This document shows positions 26,007 to 33,763 of a DNA stretch of 52,784 bases, piece by piece. Position 1 is the stretch's first letter. Every line of letters starts with the position of its first letter. This DNA is from an uncultured Lachnospiraceae bacterium (lineage in GTDB: Bacteria; Bacillota; Clostridia; Lachnospirales; Lachnospiraceae), in assembly GCA_910579935.1 (NCBI GenBank), contig CAJTVQ010000030.1:1-52784 (forward strand). Reading direction: 5' to 3'. A model generated the notes under the pieces. It saw only the letters and a list, made by a program, of their open reading frames with translations. It did not search any database and was not told the DNA's origin. A program made the translations under genes and the position numbers.

Positions 26007-26342
26007 ATGGAAGAACAGGAAAAGAGAGAGCGTGCAAGACAGGCGCTTATGGGAAAAAAAATAAAAAAGCAGGAGAAGCCGAAACAGGCGATCGCACTTG
26101 CCTATGATCCGTCAGAAGCGGCTCCCAGAGTGATCGCCAGCGGGAAAGGGGCGCTGGCGGAAAAGATTATTGAGCGGGCGAAGGAAGTGGATGTGCCGGT
26201 GCATCGGGATGATAAGCTGGCGGATACTTTGTCACGGCTGGATATCGGAGACATGATTCCACCGGAACTGTATGAAGTGGTAGCGGAAATTTTGGTGTTT
26301 GTGGACGGAATGGAGAAGATACGGGCAAAACTGCAGAAGTAA
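26007..26342 (+). CDS. ylqH: FlhB C-terminal domain-like protein (YlqH/EscU family)
   Basis: This 111-aa protein corresponds to only the cytoplasmic switch domain of FlhB/EscU. It contains AIALAYDPSEAAPRVIASGKG and then RAKEVDVPVHRDDKLADTLSRLDIGDMIPPELYEVVAEIL, aligned with FlhB after its autocleavage site. The NPTH cleavage motif itself is absent, so it is not a self-cleaving export gate. The gene pairs with the upstream FliK-like gene. Its role is unknown. Confidence 0.85.
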   Translation: MEEQEKRERARQALMGKKIKKQEKPKQAIALAYDPSEAAPRVIASGKGALAEKIIERAKEVDVPVHRDDKLADTLSRLDIGDMIPPELYEVVAEILVFVDGMEKIRAKLQK

Positions 26343-26381
26343 GCAGACATTCGACCGGGAATGAAAGGGGAACATTGGGAA

Positions 26382-26771
26382 ATGGATAAGAGAGCAGTCG
26401 GGAAGCGGTTTGAGGAAAAGGCCTGTGAGTATATGGCGGAGCAGGGCTTTCTCGTTTTGGAAAGAAATTTCCGCTGCCGGCAGGGAGAAATCGATGTGAT
26501 CGGGGAAGATGGGGAATACCTTGTGTTTGCAGAAGTAAAGTACAGGGCTTCGGGGATGAGCGGGAATCCGGCGGAGGCCGTAACCGCGGCGAAGCAGAAG
26601 AAAATATGCAGGACGGCTGATTATTACCGGTACCGTCACGGAATCGGAGAGGACAGGGCGGTACGGTATGATGTGATAGCAATAGAAGCTGCAAAAGGAA
26701 ACGGAACGGGGAAACAGGAGGAAAGTCCTCAGATTATCTGGTATAAAAACGCTTTTTTTCATATAAGATAA
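26382..26771 (+). CDS. yraN: UPF0102 protein YraN, endonuclease-like
   Basis: The 129-aa protein has a PD-(D/E)xK-like fold. ERNFRCRQGEIDVIGED and YLVFAEVKYRASG contain the conserved E, D and E-x-K residues of the family. Members usually lie next to rnhB in Firmicutes, as here. Function is undefined, with links to DNA processing suspected. ATG 26382 with AAAGGGGAA upstream is preferred over 26361, as it gives the family-like start MDKRAVGKRFEEKACEY. Confidence 0.9.
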   Translation: MDKRAVGKRFEEKACEYMAEQGFLVLERNFRCRQGEIDVIGEDGEYLVFAEVKYRASGMSGNPAEAVTAAKQKKICRTADYYRYRHGIGEDRAVRYDVIAIEAAKGNGTGKQEESPQIIWYKNAFFHIR

Positions 26772-26785
26772 CAGGGAGGTCGTGA

Positions 26786-27646
26786 ATGGAGATTCGGAGA
26801 AAGAAAACAGGGACTGTGATGGGAATGGAAGCGCTGGAGCGGAGCATTTCAGGAGAGATGGAATATCTGGTTTTTCCTTCTCTGAAAGAAACGGGAATGG
26901 TACGGCACCTTTTTTCGACCCGTATGGGAGGCGTAAGCGAAGGGATGTTTGCTTCCATGAACTTAAGCTATACCAGAGGGGACAGAAAAGAAGCAGTGGA
27001 TGAGAATTTCCGGCGTGTGGCACAGGCTTTGTCCTGCAGTGTGGAGGATTTTGTCTGTTCGGACCAGACGCATACCACAAATGTGCGCAGAGTAACAAAA
27101 GCGGACAGGGGAAAAGGAGTTACGGCGCCGAAAGATTATACGGATGTGGACGGATTGATAACCAATGAAAAAGGAATTGTGCTGGCTACTTTTTATGCGG
27201 ACTGTGTTCCTTTATTTATCGTGGACGAAAAAAACGGGGCAGTGGGACTGTCCCATTCCGGCTGGAGAGGAACGGTGGGACGCATGGGAGCGTGTACCCT
27301 GAAGGCTATGGGGGAAGCGTATGGGACAAAAGCGGGGGACGTGACCGCGGCAGTCGGGCCTTCAATCTGCCGGGACTGTTATGAAGTGGACAGCGATGTG
27401 GCGGAACAGTTCCGGGAAAGTTTTTCTCAGGAGGAAGCAGAACAAATCCTTCTGCCGAAAGGAGGCGGGAAATACCTGCTGGACTTATGGAAAGCAAATT
27501 TCTATATTTTTGCACAGGCAGGAGTTCCGGAAGAACAGATCCATGTGACGGATCTGTGTACCTGCTGCAATCCCGGTTATCTGTTTTCACATCGGGCAAG
27601 CCGGGGAAAACGGGGAAATCTGGGAGCGTTTCTGGGATTACTTTAA
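26786..27646 (+). CDS. pgeF: Peptidoglycan editing factor PgeF (laccase-domain protein)
   Basis: The 286-aa protein matches the YfiH/PgeF multicopper-type family. QTHTTNVRRVT, FYADCVPLFIVD and GLSHSGWRGTVGRMG carry the metal-binding histidines and cysteine, and DLCTCCNPGYLFSHR is the C-terminal hallmark. PgeF removes wrongly incorporated amino acids from peptidoglycan precursors; older annotation calls the family polyphenol oxidase. A good GGGAGGTCGTGA site precedes ATG 26786. It is the last core gene before the accessory region. Confidence 0.92.
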   Translation: MEIRRKKTGTVMGMEALERSISGEMEYLVFPSLKETGMVRHLFSTRMGGVSEGMFASMNLSYTRGDRKEAVDENFRRVAQALSCSVEDFVCSDQTHTTNVRRVTKADRGKGVTAPKDYTDVDGLITNEKGIVLATFYADCVPLFIVDEKNGAVGLSHSGWRGTVGRMGACTLKAMGEAYGTKAGDVTAAVGPSICRDCYEVDSDVAEQFRESFSQEEAEQILLPKGGGKYLLDLWKANFYIFAQAGVPEEQIHVTDLCTCCNPGYLFSHRASRGKRGNLGAFLGLL

Positions 27647-27850
27647 GAAAATCTTAAATATCACCACCTCGCAAACCTTGATAAAATGGGAATTTCAAGG
27701 GATATGAAAATAATTCTACAACTTTTTTACAACTTTGCAGGCAGGGTTCTGATATGATGAAAAAGCGGTTTACATGAAGTATAAAGGGATTGTTTTTGGG
27801 TTGAAAAGATAATGATTTGATGCAATAGCCTAAGAAAATTAAAAAAATAC

Positions 27851-27879
27851 TTGATAAATGAGGAGTTATTGCATATAAT
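27851..27879 (+). promoter_or_regulatory. Promoter of the noncoding RNA candidate, overlapped by a palindrome
   Basis: TTGATA (27851-27856) and TATAAT (27874-27879) have a 17-bp spacer. The palindrome ATGATGAAC (27878-27886) / GTTCATCAT (27893-27901) overlaps the -10 end and the expected start at about 27886, so it may be an operator, or a 5' hairpin if transcription starts earlier. Bases 27647-27850 show no gene. Confidence 0.75.
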
Positions 27880-27885
27880 GATGAA

Positions 27886-28121
27886 CGGAGATGTTCATCA
27901 TAAATTGTTTCCGATGACTGGAAGTGATTTGACCCATGACGTCAGCTAAATTCTAAGAACTAGTTGAAAGAGGGCTCTTCACTCTGCGAGTGTTCAGAAG
28001 TGTCGGGGTATTAGGCCTAGAATGGTGCACTGGACTTAGATAGTTGTTAATGGCAATGAAAGAAACGTACCTAAATATGAAAGTAAAGGAATCCAGAATT
28101 TATGTTGGATTCCTTTTTTTT
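27886..28121 (+). ncRNA. Candidate independently transcribed structured RNA, family not assigned
   Basis: About 236 nt lie between a good promoter and a strong terminator without a plausible reading frame. Local folds include CACTC-TGC-GAGTG and the palindromes TGACGTCA and TAGGCCTA. The RNA ends at an 11-bp stem, AAAGGAATCCA (28085-28095) / TGGATTCCTTT (28106-28116), with eight T. It lacks the signatures of SRP RNA (GGAAG tetraloop region), RNase P and tmRNA. A 6S or raiA-type RNA is possible by size, but I cannot assign it. The accessory region begins directly after it. Confidence 0.6.
28085..28121 (+). terminator. Strong intrinsic terminator of the noncoding RNA
   Basis: A perfect 11-bp stem (28085-28095 with 28106-28116), a 10-base loop and an uninterrupted run of eight T (28114-28121). 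Confidence 0.92.
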
Positions 28122-28244
28122 AAATAGAGAGTTACACGAAGGAGATTATTTGTTTATATATTGTGCCTGGGATTACATATATGAAGAAGCATATGTTTTT
28201 GTTGTAAAGAATTCGCGGGTTACAGGAAAGTATGGGAATTTTAT

Positions 28245-29368
28245 ATGGCTAAAAAGAAAAAGGGCTATCGGGAATTAAAAAAATATAGGGTAGCAAACGG
28301 AGATACAAATGAATTTGTAGTTGATTTTAAGAAGTGCGCAGATGAATTTACAATATTATTGAAGAAAAAATATTGTTTTATATTAGGTAATGGCCAAAAG
28401 TTCTTTCTAAAATTTGAGGAGGGAAATTTTTACCATCTGTTGGGATTTCATAAATTTACTAAGACTATATTTGTTCAAATGATAGAACAGGATGCATACA
28501 GCTATAATGCAACGAATTTCTATAATGATGTCATGAATGAAAATATAAAGTTTGGAAGAAAAAGTAATAGTTCCTCCTAATTTACTTGATGCTGGGTACT
28601 GCAAGAATTTTATAGACCAAAAAGAAGAAAGTGATGTTAAAAATGTTATTAATAGAAGGTTTCCATATTTTACATATGATAATTTGATTGGAATGTTATG
28701 TAATAAAGTGATAATAGATTATGATGAGGAGCAAAGTGAGTCTGATGTGCGGGCAGATAAAATCTTTTTTACATTTTTATCAGAAACAAACCGAAATTTA
28801 AACTTTGGTGTAGATGTCGGCAAGAAAGGATATTAATATTATATCTTATACTGATATGAAGAAGCTGTTTAATAAAGAAAATGTTACATCGTTTTATATG
28901 AGAAATCAGATAGCAGAACTTAAAAAGAGAATACTTGAACAGACTGGGGAAATAGAGGAATTGAAATACAAAACAGGAATTATGGAATTGGAAATAAGAT
29001 ATTTGGATAATGATACTGATGAGGATGCAATTTTAGGGCTGATGGATTTTGGGATAGATGTGGAGAGCGAAGAACTGAGCAGAGGGGAAATACTTAAAGA
29101 AAATAAAAAACTGCTGAAAGATATGCATATAAAAAATGAATTAAATAAGAAACTGGAGAAAAAAATTAAGAAAATACAGAATGCCATGTCAGACATTCAG
29201 AAGTTGGACAGGCTGATGGTGCAGAGTATTTATAATAATTTTGTGGATAATAGTGTATTTTGGATAAAATCATTTTGGGACTATTTTATTGAGGAATTTA
29301 ATTGGATTGAATCAGATATTGAGCCTGTAAAATTGAAGAAGATATATGCAGATTGGAAAAACAAATAG
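28245..29368 (+). pseudogene. PBECR4-like nuclease gene with coiled coil, split by two frameshifts
   Basis: Three open segments in successive frames (28245-28555, 28555-28815, 28815-29368) join into one protein of about 370 aa. The first holds KKYCFILGNGQKFFLKFEEGN followed by YHLLGFHKFTK, typical of PBECR4 (phage-associated Barnase/EndoU/ColicinE5-D/RelE-like nuclease 4). The second continues with FPYFTYDNLIGMLCNK and IFFTFLSETN. The third begins SYTDMKKLFN, as expected for the end of that domain, then a long coiled coil (ELNKKLEKKIKKIQ). Both breaks are next to A-rich runs and both shift by +1. The gene is probably inactive, unless these are assembly errors. It is the first gene of the AT-rich region. 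Confidence 0.6.
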
Positions 29369-29915
29369 ATGAGAAAGGAACATCCCATATTGCAGGGTAT
29401 GGGCTCATACATAAAAAAGAAATAATTTTCTTACTTACCCCATAGATTATATTAAGGTGAATTGAATATCCCATCCTGCAGAAGCAAATAACTATTCTCT
29501 TATGTAATGAACGGTATGAATTGAAAGGCAACTGAGACAGTACTGGTATATGCATATCAGTAAACTCTCGATAAAAACTCTGCAGATACTCATAAACGGG
29601 ATATACAATTATCACCATCTCCTGTTTTTGAAAAAATTTGTTTGTGGAAGCAGCCCTGTATCTGGGCTGCTTTTTCTGTTTCAACTGATGTCCGCATATT
29701 TCGTTAATAAGACCCAGCATCAGTTCCTGTACGGGATATGGTATTCCCTGCCACAGACACCATGGAAGTTTTTGATGGTATTGTGTGTTTTTTCTTTGGT
29801 GGCCGTATGAATAAAGTACGCATAAACAGTTATGGTTTCGTTTGTCCTGTCTAAAATGGAAGAAAGAATATATTGAGGGATTGCAAAAAAATATATCGGA
29901 AGGAGAAGACGGGAA
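29369..29915. other. 547-bp gap before the first ankyrin gene, no convincing gene
   Basis: An 86-codon frame at 29550-29810 has no ribosome binding site or recognisable domain and contains a terminator, so it is not accepted as a gene. The gap may hold remnants of an earlier copy of the neighbouring accessory genes. AGGAG at 29901-29905 belongs to the next gene. Confidence 0.5.
29648..29675 (+). terminator. Intrinsic terminator in the gap upstream of the ankyrin genes
   Basis: AAGCAGCCC (29648-29656) pairs with GGGCTGCTT (29664-29672) around a 7-base loop and runs into five T. No gene directly upstream accounts for it. Confidence 0.75.
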
Positions 29916-30758
29916 ATGGAAAACATGGGATTTAAAGAAGGAACATTTATAAAAGGAAAAGATTTGAAAAACTATATGCTCTGCAAGGTTCTGCCAGGTG
30001 ACAGGGTCATGAGGGGATTCCAGTATAAGATTGGAATGAATGAGGATGTGATTCCGTTTAATATTACAGGAAGGCATAAATCGGGACTGCAGTTTTGCTT
30101 CGCAAGGGACATCTGCAGTTATCTTGATAATGGAACAGAGCTTGCGCTGATAACCGTTCCTGATGATGAGGATGTTTATGTAGGCCATGAGTGGCTTTCT
30201 GCATACAGAATAGTGATTGAAAAAATTATATCACTGAATGAGGTATTAGGCAGGGCGGATGGATGGGAGTGCCTTATGTTAAATGGCATAGACATCACGG
30301 CAGTTAATAACTATGCTGTTGCATGGGCGGCAAAGAATGGATATCTGGATGCCGTAAAGTTTTTGTATGCAAATGGTGCGGATATTTCAGCAGACAGCAG
30401 CCGTGCATTAAGATGGGCAGCAGGGAATGGCCATTTGGAAGTGGTGAAATACCTGCATGAAAACGGGGCGGACATAACGGCATACGATAATTATGCGGTC
30501 AAATCGGCAGCATACAGGGGGCATCTGGAAGTGGTGAAATATCTGCACGCACACGGGGCGGACATTACGGCAGACAATAATTGTGCGGTTAAACTGGCAG
30601 CAGGGAAAGGATATCCTGAAGTGGTAAAATATCTGTGCAGGAATGGAGCAGGTATTACAGTGTTCAACCATTACTGTACACCCATACAGGCATTAAGAAT
30701 CATCATTTGGAAGCAGATGGATAGATGTATCAGGAAAACAGGAACATGGAAACATTAA
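29916..30758 (+). CDS. Ankyrin-repeat protein with DUF7666-like N-terminus (copy 1)
   Basis: The 280-aa protein has an N-terminal domain of about 110 residues with GFQYKIGMNEDVIPFN, SGLQFCFARDICSYLDNG and ALITVPDDEDVYV, then about five ankyrin repeats of 30 residues of the type GADITADNNCAVKLAAGKGY. The same pairing, a short N-terminal domain reporting a gene-product-like 'recipe' plus 30-residue repeats with HLEVVKYL, is typical of Mimivirus ankyrin proteins; the N-terminal part resembles DUF7666 of phages and giant viruses. Ankyrin repeats bind proteins, so a binding or decoy role is likely. AGGAG lies ten bases before the ATG. The C-terminal 25 residues leave the repeat pattern and may be frameshifted or degraded. 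Confidence 0.8.
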   Translation: MENMGFKEGTFIKGKDLKNYMLCKVLPGDRVMRGFQYKIGMNEDVIPFNITGRHKSGLQFCFARDICSYLDNGTELALITVPDDEDVYVGHEWLSAYRIVIEKIISLNEVLGRADGWECLMLNGIDITAVNNYAVAWAAKNGYLDAVKFLYANGADISADSSRALRWAAGNGHLEVVKYLHENGADITAYDNYAVKSAAYRGHLEVVKYLHAHGADITADNNCAVKLAAGKGYPEVVKYLCRNGAGITVFNHYCTPIQALRIIIWKQMDRCIRKTGTWKH

Positions 30759-30779
30759 CGGTTATCCTGTCGGGACTGG

Positions 30780-30799
30780 AGGAATCTGGTTCCTTTTTT
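30780..30799 (+). terminator. Terminator after ankyrin copy 1
   Basis: AGGAA (30780-30784) pairs with TTCCT (30790-30794), then six T. The same GGGACTGGAGGAATCTGG sequence follows copy 2 at 32082, so the duplication included the 3' flank. Confidence 0.65.
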
Positions 30800-30899
30800 G
30801 TGTATGTTTCCTTGGTTATAAATATAAGCTGTCTGTCTATAATGAAGTAAACATTTCAGGAAACTGTTTAAAAGTTATGGAGAAAGGGGCATGTGCAAA

Positions 30900-32075
30900 A
30901 TGGATAACAGGAAATTTACAGAAGGTTCAGTTATAAAAGGAAAAGATTTAAAGGGCTGCATATTATGCAAAATCCTGTCAGAAGATATGCTGATGCAGGG
31001 ATTCCAGTATAAAATGGGAATGAATGAGGATATAAAACCGCTTGCCATGTCAGGAAGTTGCGGGGCAGGGCTGCATTTCTGTCTGGTAAAGGATGTCGGA
31101 AGGTATCTGGATTATGGAAACAAACTGGCAGTGGTAAGCGTTCCTGATGAAGAGGATGTTTATGTGGATGACAGGAAGTTTCGTACCCACAGGATGGTTA
31201 TTGAAACAGTAATGCCGTTTGGGGAAACTGCAGCATGGGAATACCTTTATGAACACAGGGCAGACATTACGGCATTTGATAATTATGCAGTCAGGTGGGC
31301 GGCTGAAAGCGGGTATTTTGAAGTAGTGGAATATTTATATGAACACGGCGCAGACATAACAGCAGACGATAATTATGCAGTGAAATGGGCGGCTGAAAAC
31401 GGCCATCTGGAAGTGGTGAAATATCTGCATGGGCATGGGGCAGACATTACGGCAGACAGTAATTATGCATTAAGATGGGCGGCACTGGATGGCCATCTGG
31501 AAGTGGTAAAGTATCTGCATGAACATGGAGCGGATCTTACGGCGGAAAGCAACTGTGCCCTTAGATGGTCGGCCGAAAACGGCCATTTGGAAGTGGTAAA
31601 ATACCTGCATGTAAATGGTGCTGACATAACAGCATGGGATAACAGTGCATTCAGGCGGGCAGCAGGGAACGGCCATCTGGAAGTGGTAAAATATCTGTAT
31701 GAACATGGAGCGGATATTACAGCAGATGATAATTATGCCATCAGGAACGCAGCAGAAAGGGGCCATCTGGAAGTGGTAAAATACCTGCATGTGAATGGTG
31801 CCGACATAACAGCATGGGATAACAGTGCATTCAGGCGGGCAGCAGGGAACGGCCATCTGGAAGTGGTAAAATATCTGTATGAACATGGAGCGGATATTAC
31901 AGCAGATGATAATTATGCCATCAGGAGCGCAGCAGAAAGGGGCCATCTGGAAGTGGTAAAATACCTGTATGAAAATGGTGCTGACATAACAGCAGACGAG
32001 AATTATGCAGTCAGAAAGGCAGAGAGGAACAGGCATCAGGATGTGGTTAAATACTTGAAGGAGAATATGCAGTAA
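30900..32075 (+). CDS. Ankyrin-repeat protein with DUF7666-like N-terminus (copy 2)
   Basis: The 391-aa paralogue of the preceding gene has the same N-terminal domain (GFQYKMGMNEDIKPLAMSG, GLHFCLVKDVGRYLDYGN, VVSVPDEEDVYV) and about nine near-uniform 30-residue ankyrin repeats such as GHLEVVKYLYEHGADITADD. The 90-bp repeat unit is very regular, and a two-repeat block (180 bp) is duplicated almost exactly at 31621-31980. The ATG at 30900 was chosen over 30891 because AAAGGGG (30883-30889) is ten bases away, the same spacing as in copy 1. It is probably non-enzymatic, a protein-binding scaffold. Confidence 0.82.
   Translation: MDNRKFTEGSVIKGKDLKGCILCKILSEDMLMQGFQYKMGMNEDIKPLAMSGSCGAGLHFCLVKDVGRYLDYGNKLAVVSVPDEEDVYVDDRKFRTHRMVIETVMPFGETAAWEYLYEHRADITAFDNYAVRWAAESGYFEVVEYLYEHGADITADDNYAVKWAAENGHLEVVKYLHGHGADITADSNYALRWAALDGHLEVVKYLHEHGADLTAESNCALRWSAENGHLEVVKYLHVNGADITAWDNSAFRRAAGNGHLEVVKYLYEHGADITADDNYAIRNAAERGHLEVVKYLHVNGADITAWDNSAFRRAAGNGHLEVVKYLYEHGADITADDNYAIRSAAERGHLEVVKYLYENGADITADENYAVRKAERNRHQDVVKYLKENMQ
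31621..31980 (+). repeat. Tandem 180-bp duplication inside the ankyrin gene
   Basis: Unit 31621-31800 and unit 31801-31980 differ at about five positions by direct reading. Each encodes two 30-residue ankyrin repeats. Such low divergence next to older, more diverged repeats points to recent expansion by unequal recombination or slippage. Confidence 0.88.
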
Positions 32076-32089
32076 AACACAGGGACTGG

Positions 32090-32109
32090 AGGAATCTGGT
32101 CTCTTTTTT
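32090..32109 (+). terminator. Terminator after ankyrin copy 2
   Basis: A GAG-GAATCTGGT-CTC stem-loop followed by six T, at the same position and with the same flank as the terminator of copy 1. The stem is short. Confidence 0.45.
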
Positions 32110-32119
32110 GGTACATGGA

Positions 32120-32148
32120 TAAAAAGCTGTCTGTAAGATACAGACAGC
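32120..32148 (-). terminator. Terminator of the minus-strand gene at 32177-33301
   Basis: GCTGTCTGTA (32126-32135) pairs perfectly with TACAGACAGC (32139-32148) around a 3-base loop. On the minus strand it is followed by a T tract (complement of A 32121-32125). It lies 29 bp after the stop codon of the minus-strand gene. Confidence 0.88.
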
Positions 32149-32176
32149 CAGGTAAACATATATATTGAAAACACGC

Positions 32177-33301
32177 TTATAAGTTATATTTTTCCCTTAA
32201 CGGGTAGCAGATATAATCTACATGGATATCATTCCAGTTCTGCCTTGGAATTCTCATATTCTGGAAAAAACATTCTCTTTTGGAAAGTCCCGTCTGTTCC
32301 TGTCTGGAATAGTCAAAACCCTGTTCGTTTTCTTTGCTGCGCAGGGAAATAATCCTGTCAGCATCGGACATATACACCTGCAGGGTGATTTTGGGACAGA
32401 ACCCAAGGTAACGTTCCAGCATCAGATAAATACAGATGATATTATCATAGATTTTCTTGAGATACATATTGTTGCATTTATCGAATGTGCCGATGGTGAT
32501 CGTTTCATCAACAGGTTTGCCAATGAAGAAGAATCCTGCGGCTGTCATATTGAAAAGCGAATAGTAGTTTCTCCTGCATTCCGCTGGGGAAGAAATCAGG
32601 ACTTTTTCACGTTCCAGTTTTTCCTTTATGTCGATGTAATCAGAATAATCAACATCAATCTTATATCCAAGAAAATTTCGTTGGTGGTGGTACAGGTCAG
32701 CGGTGATCTTATAGTAGTCATTCATAAAATCAGATACACGGGGAAAACCAGAAGCGATAAGTTCTTTGTCTTTGATAGGAAATTTCTCATATAGGTTTCC
32801 ATATAACTGATACACGGACATTTGATTTTCTGTTGTAAAAACGGAGATACAATAATCTGTTAAGAAATTCAGCAGATTCTGTAAGGTCAATTCCATAGCA
32901 AGCTGCTCCATCATCGGCACAGCCTGTCTTATAATGAATTCAGTCCTGTAAATATTGTGCCAAATTTTTCTGTTATTCAGTTTGATAGAGCAGGAATCCC
33001 TTGTGCTGCACTCATGGTACTGTGCAAGTGGGAACTTAGTCATGATATAAAGGCAGGTCTTTGTAGTAGTAGCCTGTTTTTTGACTAACAGGCCATTGGA
33101 GAGCAGGTCGGCAATCATATCATTTGCCTTGTGCTCATTAATCTGGTAGAAGATTCTTGCAAGTGTAACTGCCTGCTTTCTCAGCATAAATCCGTTGCCG
33201 ATGTAGAAGAGTATATTTAATATGGGAATATTCCTGTTAAAACATTCTTCCTTTGCCATTCTGCTTTTTGTTCTGGCAGAAATATTTTCGTTCCTGTACA
33301 T
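32177..33301 (-). CDS. Unknown protein with winged-helix-like N-terminus
   Basis: The 374-aa protein is not recognised as a known family. Residues 25-105 (ILNILFYIGNGFMLRKQAV, then NDMIADLLSNGLLVKKQ) look like a winged helix: helices followed by a recognition helix and a beta wing with YIMTKFPLAQY. The rest is mixed alpha/beta, ending HVDYICYPLREKYNL. Similar folds start replication-relaxation proteins of mobile elements. AAAGGAGTG precedes the ATG at 33301, and a perfect terminator follows. It lies downstream of the Rpn genes but is separated from them by hairpins, so it is probably its own unit. A DNA-binding regulator is inferred only. Confidence 0.65.
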   Translation of the reverse strand: MYRNENISARTKSRMAKEECFNRNIPILNILFYIGNGFMLRKQAVTLARIFYQINEHKANDMIADLLSNGLLVKKQATTTKTCLYIMTKFPLAQYHECSTRDSCSIKLNNRKIWHNIYRTEFIIRQAVPMMEQLAMELTLQNLLNFLTDYCISVFTTENQMSVYQLYGNLYEKFPIKDKELIASGFPRVSDFMNDYYKITADLYHHQRNFLGYKIDVDYSDYIDIKEKLEREKVLISSPAECRRNYYSLFNMTAAGFFFIGKPVDETITIGTFDKCNNMYLKKIYDNIICIYLMLERYLGFCPKITLQVYMSDADRIISLRSKENEQGFDYSRQEQTGLSKRECFFQNMRIPRQNWNDIHVDYICYPLREKYNL

Positions 33302-33394
33302 ATGTGTATTTCACACTCCTTTTTATCTTTCTGTAAGCCCCTTAAAAAAGGCTTACCTTACATCATAGAAAACAGGAAAGAAATGATAATCGGG

Positions 33395-33435
33395 CAGACA
33401 GATAGCATGTTATGACAGGTAATGCTATCTGTCTG
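33395..33435. other. Perfect 14-bp stem-loop between minus-strand genes
   Basis: CAGACAGATAGCAT (33395-33408) pairs perfectly with ATGCTATCTGTCTG (33422-33435) around a 13-base loop. The GACAGA core is shared with the terminator at 32126. A third inverted repeat, GTAAGCC / GGCTTAC at about 33333-33356, lies just left. These may form the leader of the 33301 gene or an operator. Confidence 0.5.
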
Positions 33436-33468
33436 GTATTTCAGACGGCAGATTATGGAGAAGGGCAT

Positions 33469-33493
33469 AAGAAAAGCCCCCGTTTTGGGGGCT
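33469..33493 (-). terminator. Terminator of the small Rpn-C gene and Rpn operon
   Basis: AGCCCCC (33475-33481) pairs with GGGGGCT (33487-33493) around GTTTT. On the minus strand this GC-rich stem is followed by TTTTCTT. It lies 18 bp past the stop codon at 33512 and closes the large minus-strand module. Confidence 0.85.
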
Positions 33494-33511
33494 GGAAAGC
33501 ATGATTTGCTG

Positions 33512-33700
33512 TCATACTGTTTGCTTTCCAAACATTTCAAAGTATTCCTGTGCTTTCTGTAAGGATATATCCAATTTTTTCTGTAATCTCTCCAAAATGT
33601 CATTTTCAGAAAGACCAAAGTCGAGTCCTGTTTCAATGATACCTTCAGCTTTACCTTCGGCCTTGCCTTCTTTTGTAATTTCATCAAATAAAGTACACAT
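33512..33700 (-). CDS. 62-aa stand-alone copy of the Rpn C-terminal product
   Basis: The protein starts MCTLFDEITKEGKAEGKAEG, matching the Rpn segment MCTLFDEIAKEGEIKGIEQG at residues 261-280 of the neighbouring gene. It then diverges into an unrelated-looking helix (SENDILERLQKKLDIS). It is 62 residues, exactly the length produced by the internal start of the neighbouring gene, and the bases before the ATG (AGATGGTGAT) match those before the internal start. The ribosome binding site here is weaker (ATGAG instead of AAGGAG). It lies 63 bp downstream of rpn and before a strong terminator. By analogy with Rpn small proteins it may be an antitoxin-like inhibitor; it may also be a remnant of a second rpn gene. 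Confidence 0.6.
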   Translation of the reverse strand: MCTLFDEITKEGKAEGKAEGIIETGLDFGLSENDILERLQKKLDISLQKAQEYFEMFGKQTV

Positions 33701-33763
33701 ATCACCATCTCATTTCTTTGAGCTCAGGTATAACTTCTGTTCCCATTTTTAGGGGAGAAGAAC

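Noticed and set aside
27886..28121. SRP RNA, RNase P RNA or tmRNA
   Set aside because: None of their conserved cores is visible, and no CCA-type tRNA-like end was found.
28245..29368. Programmed ribosomal frameshifting to join the three nuclease segments
   Set aside because: No canonical slippery heptamer with downstream structure was seen at either break, and two successive programmed shifts would be exceptional.
29550..29810. 86-codon hydrophobic ORF before the ankyrin genes
   Set aside because: No ribosome binding site, no domain, and it spans a clear intrinsic terminator.
31250..32050. Regular 90-bp repeats considered as a CRISPR-like array
   Set aside because: The repeats are contiguous coding units of ankyrin protein without unique spacers.
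32222..32794. 190-codon + strand frame opposite the winged-helix-like gene
   Set aside because: Antisense shadow of a minus-strand gene that has a good ribosome binding site and terminator.
33358..33708. 116-codon minus-strand frame overlapping the small Rpn-C gene
   Set aside because: It runs through the GC-rich terminator and the large hairpin and overlaps the better-supported 62-aa ORF in another frame.
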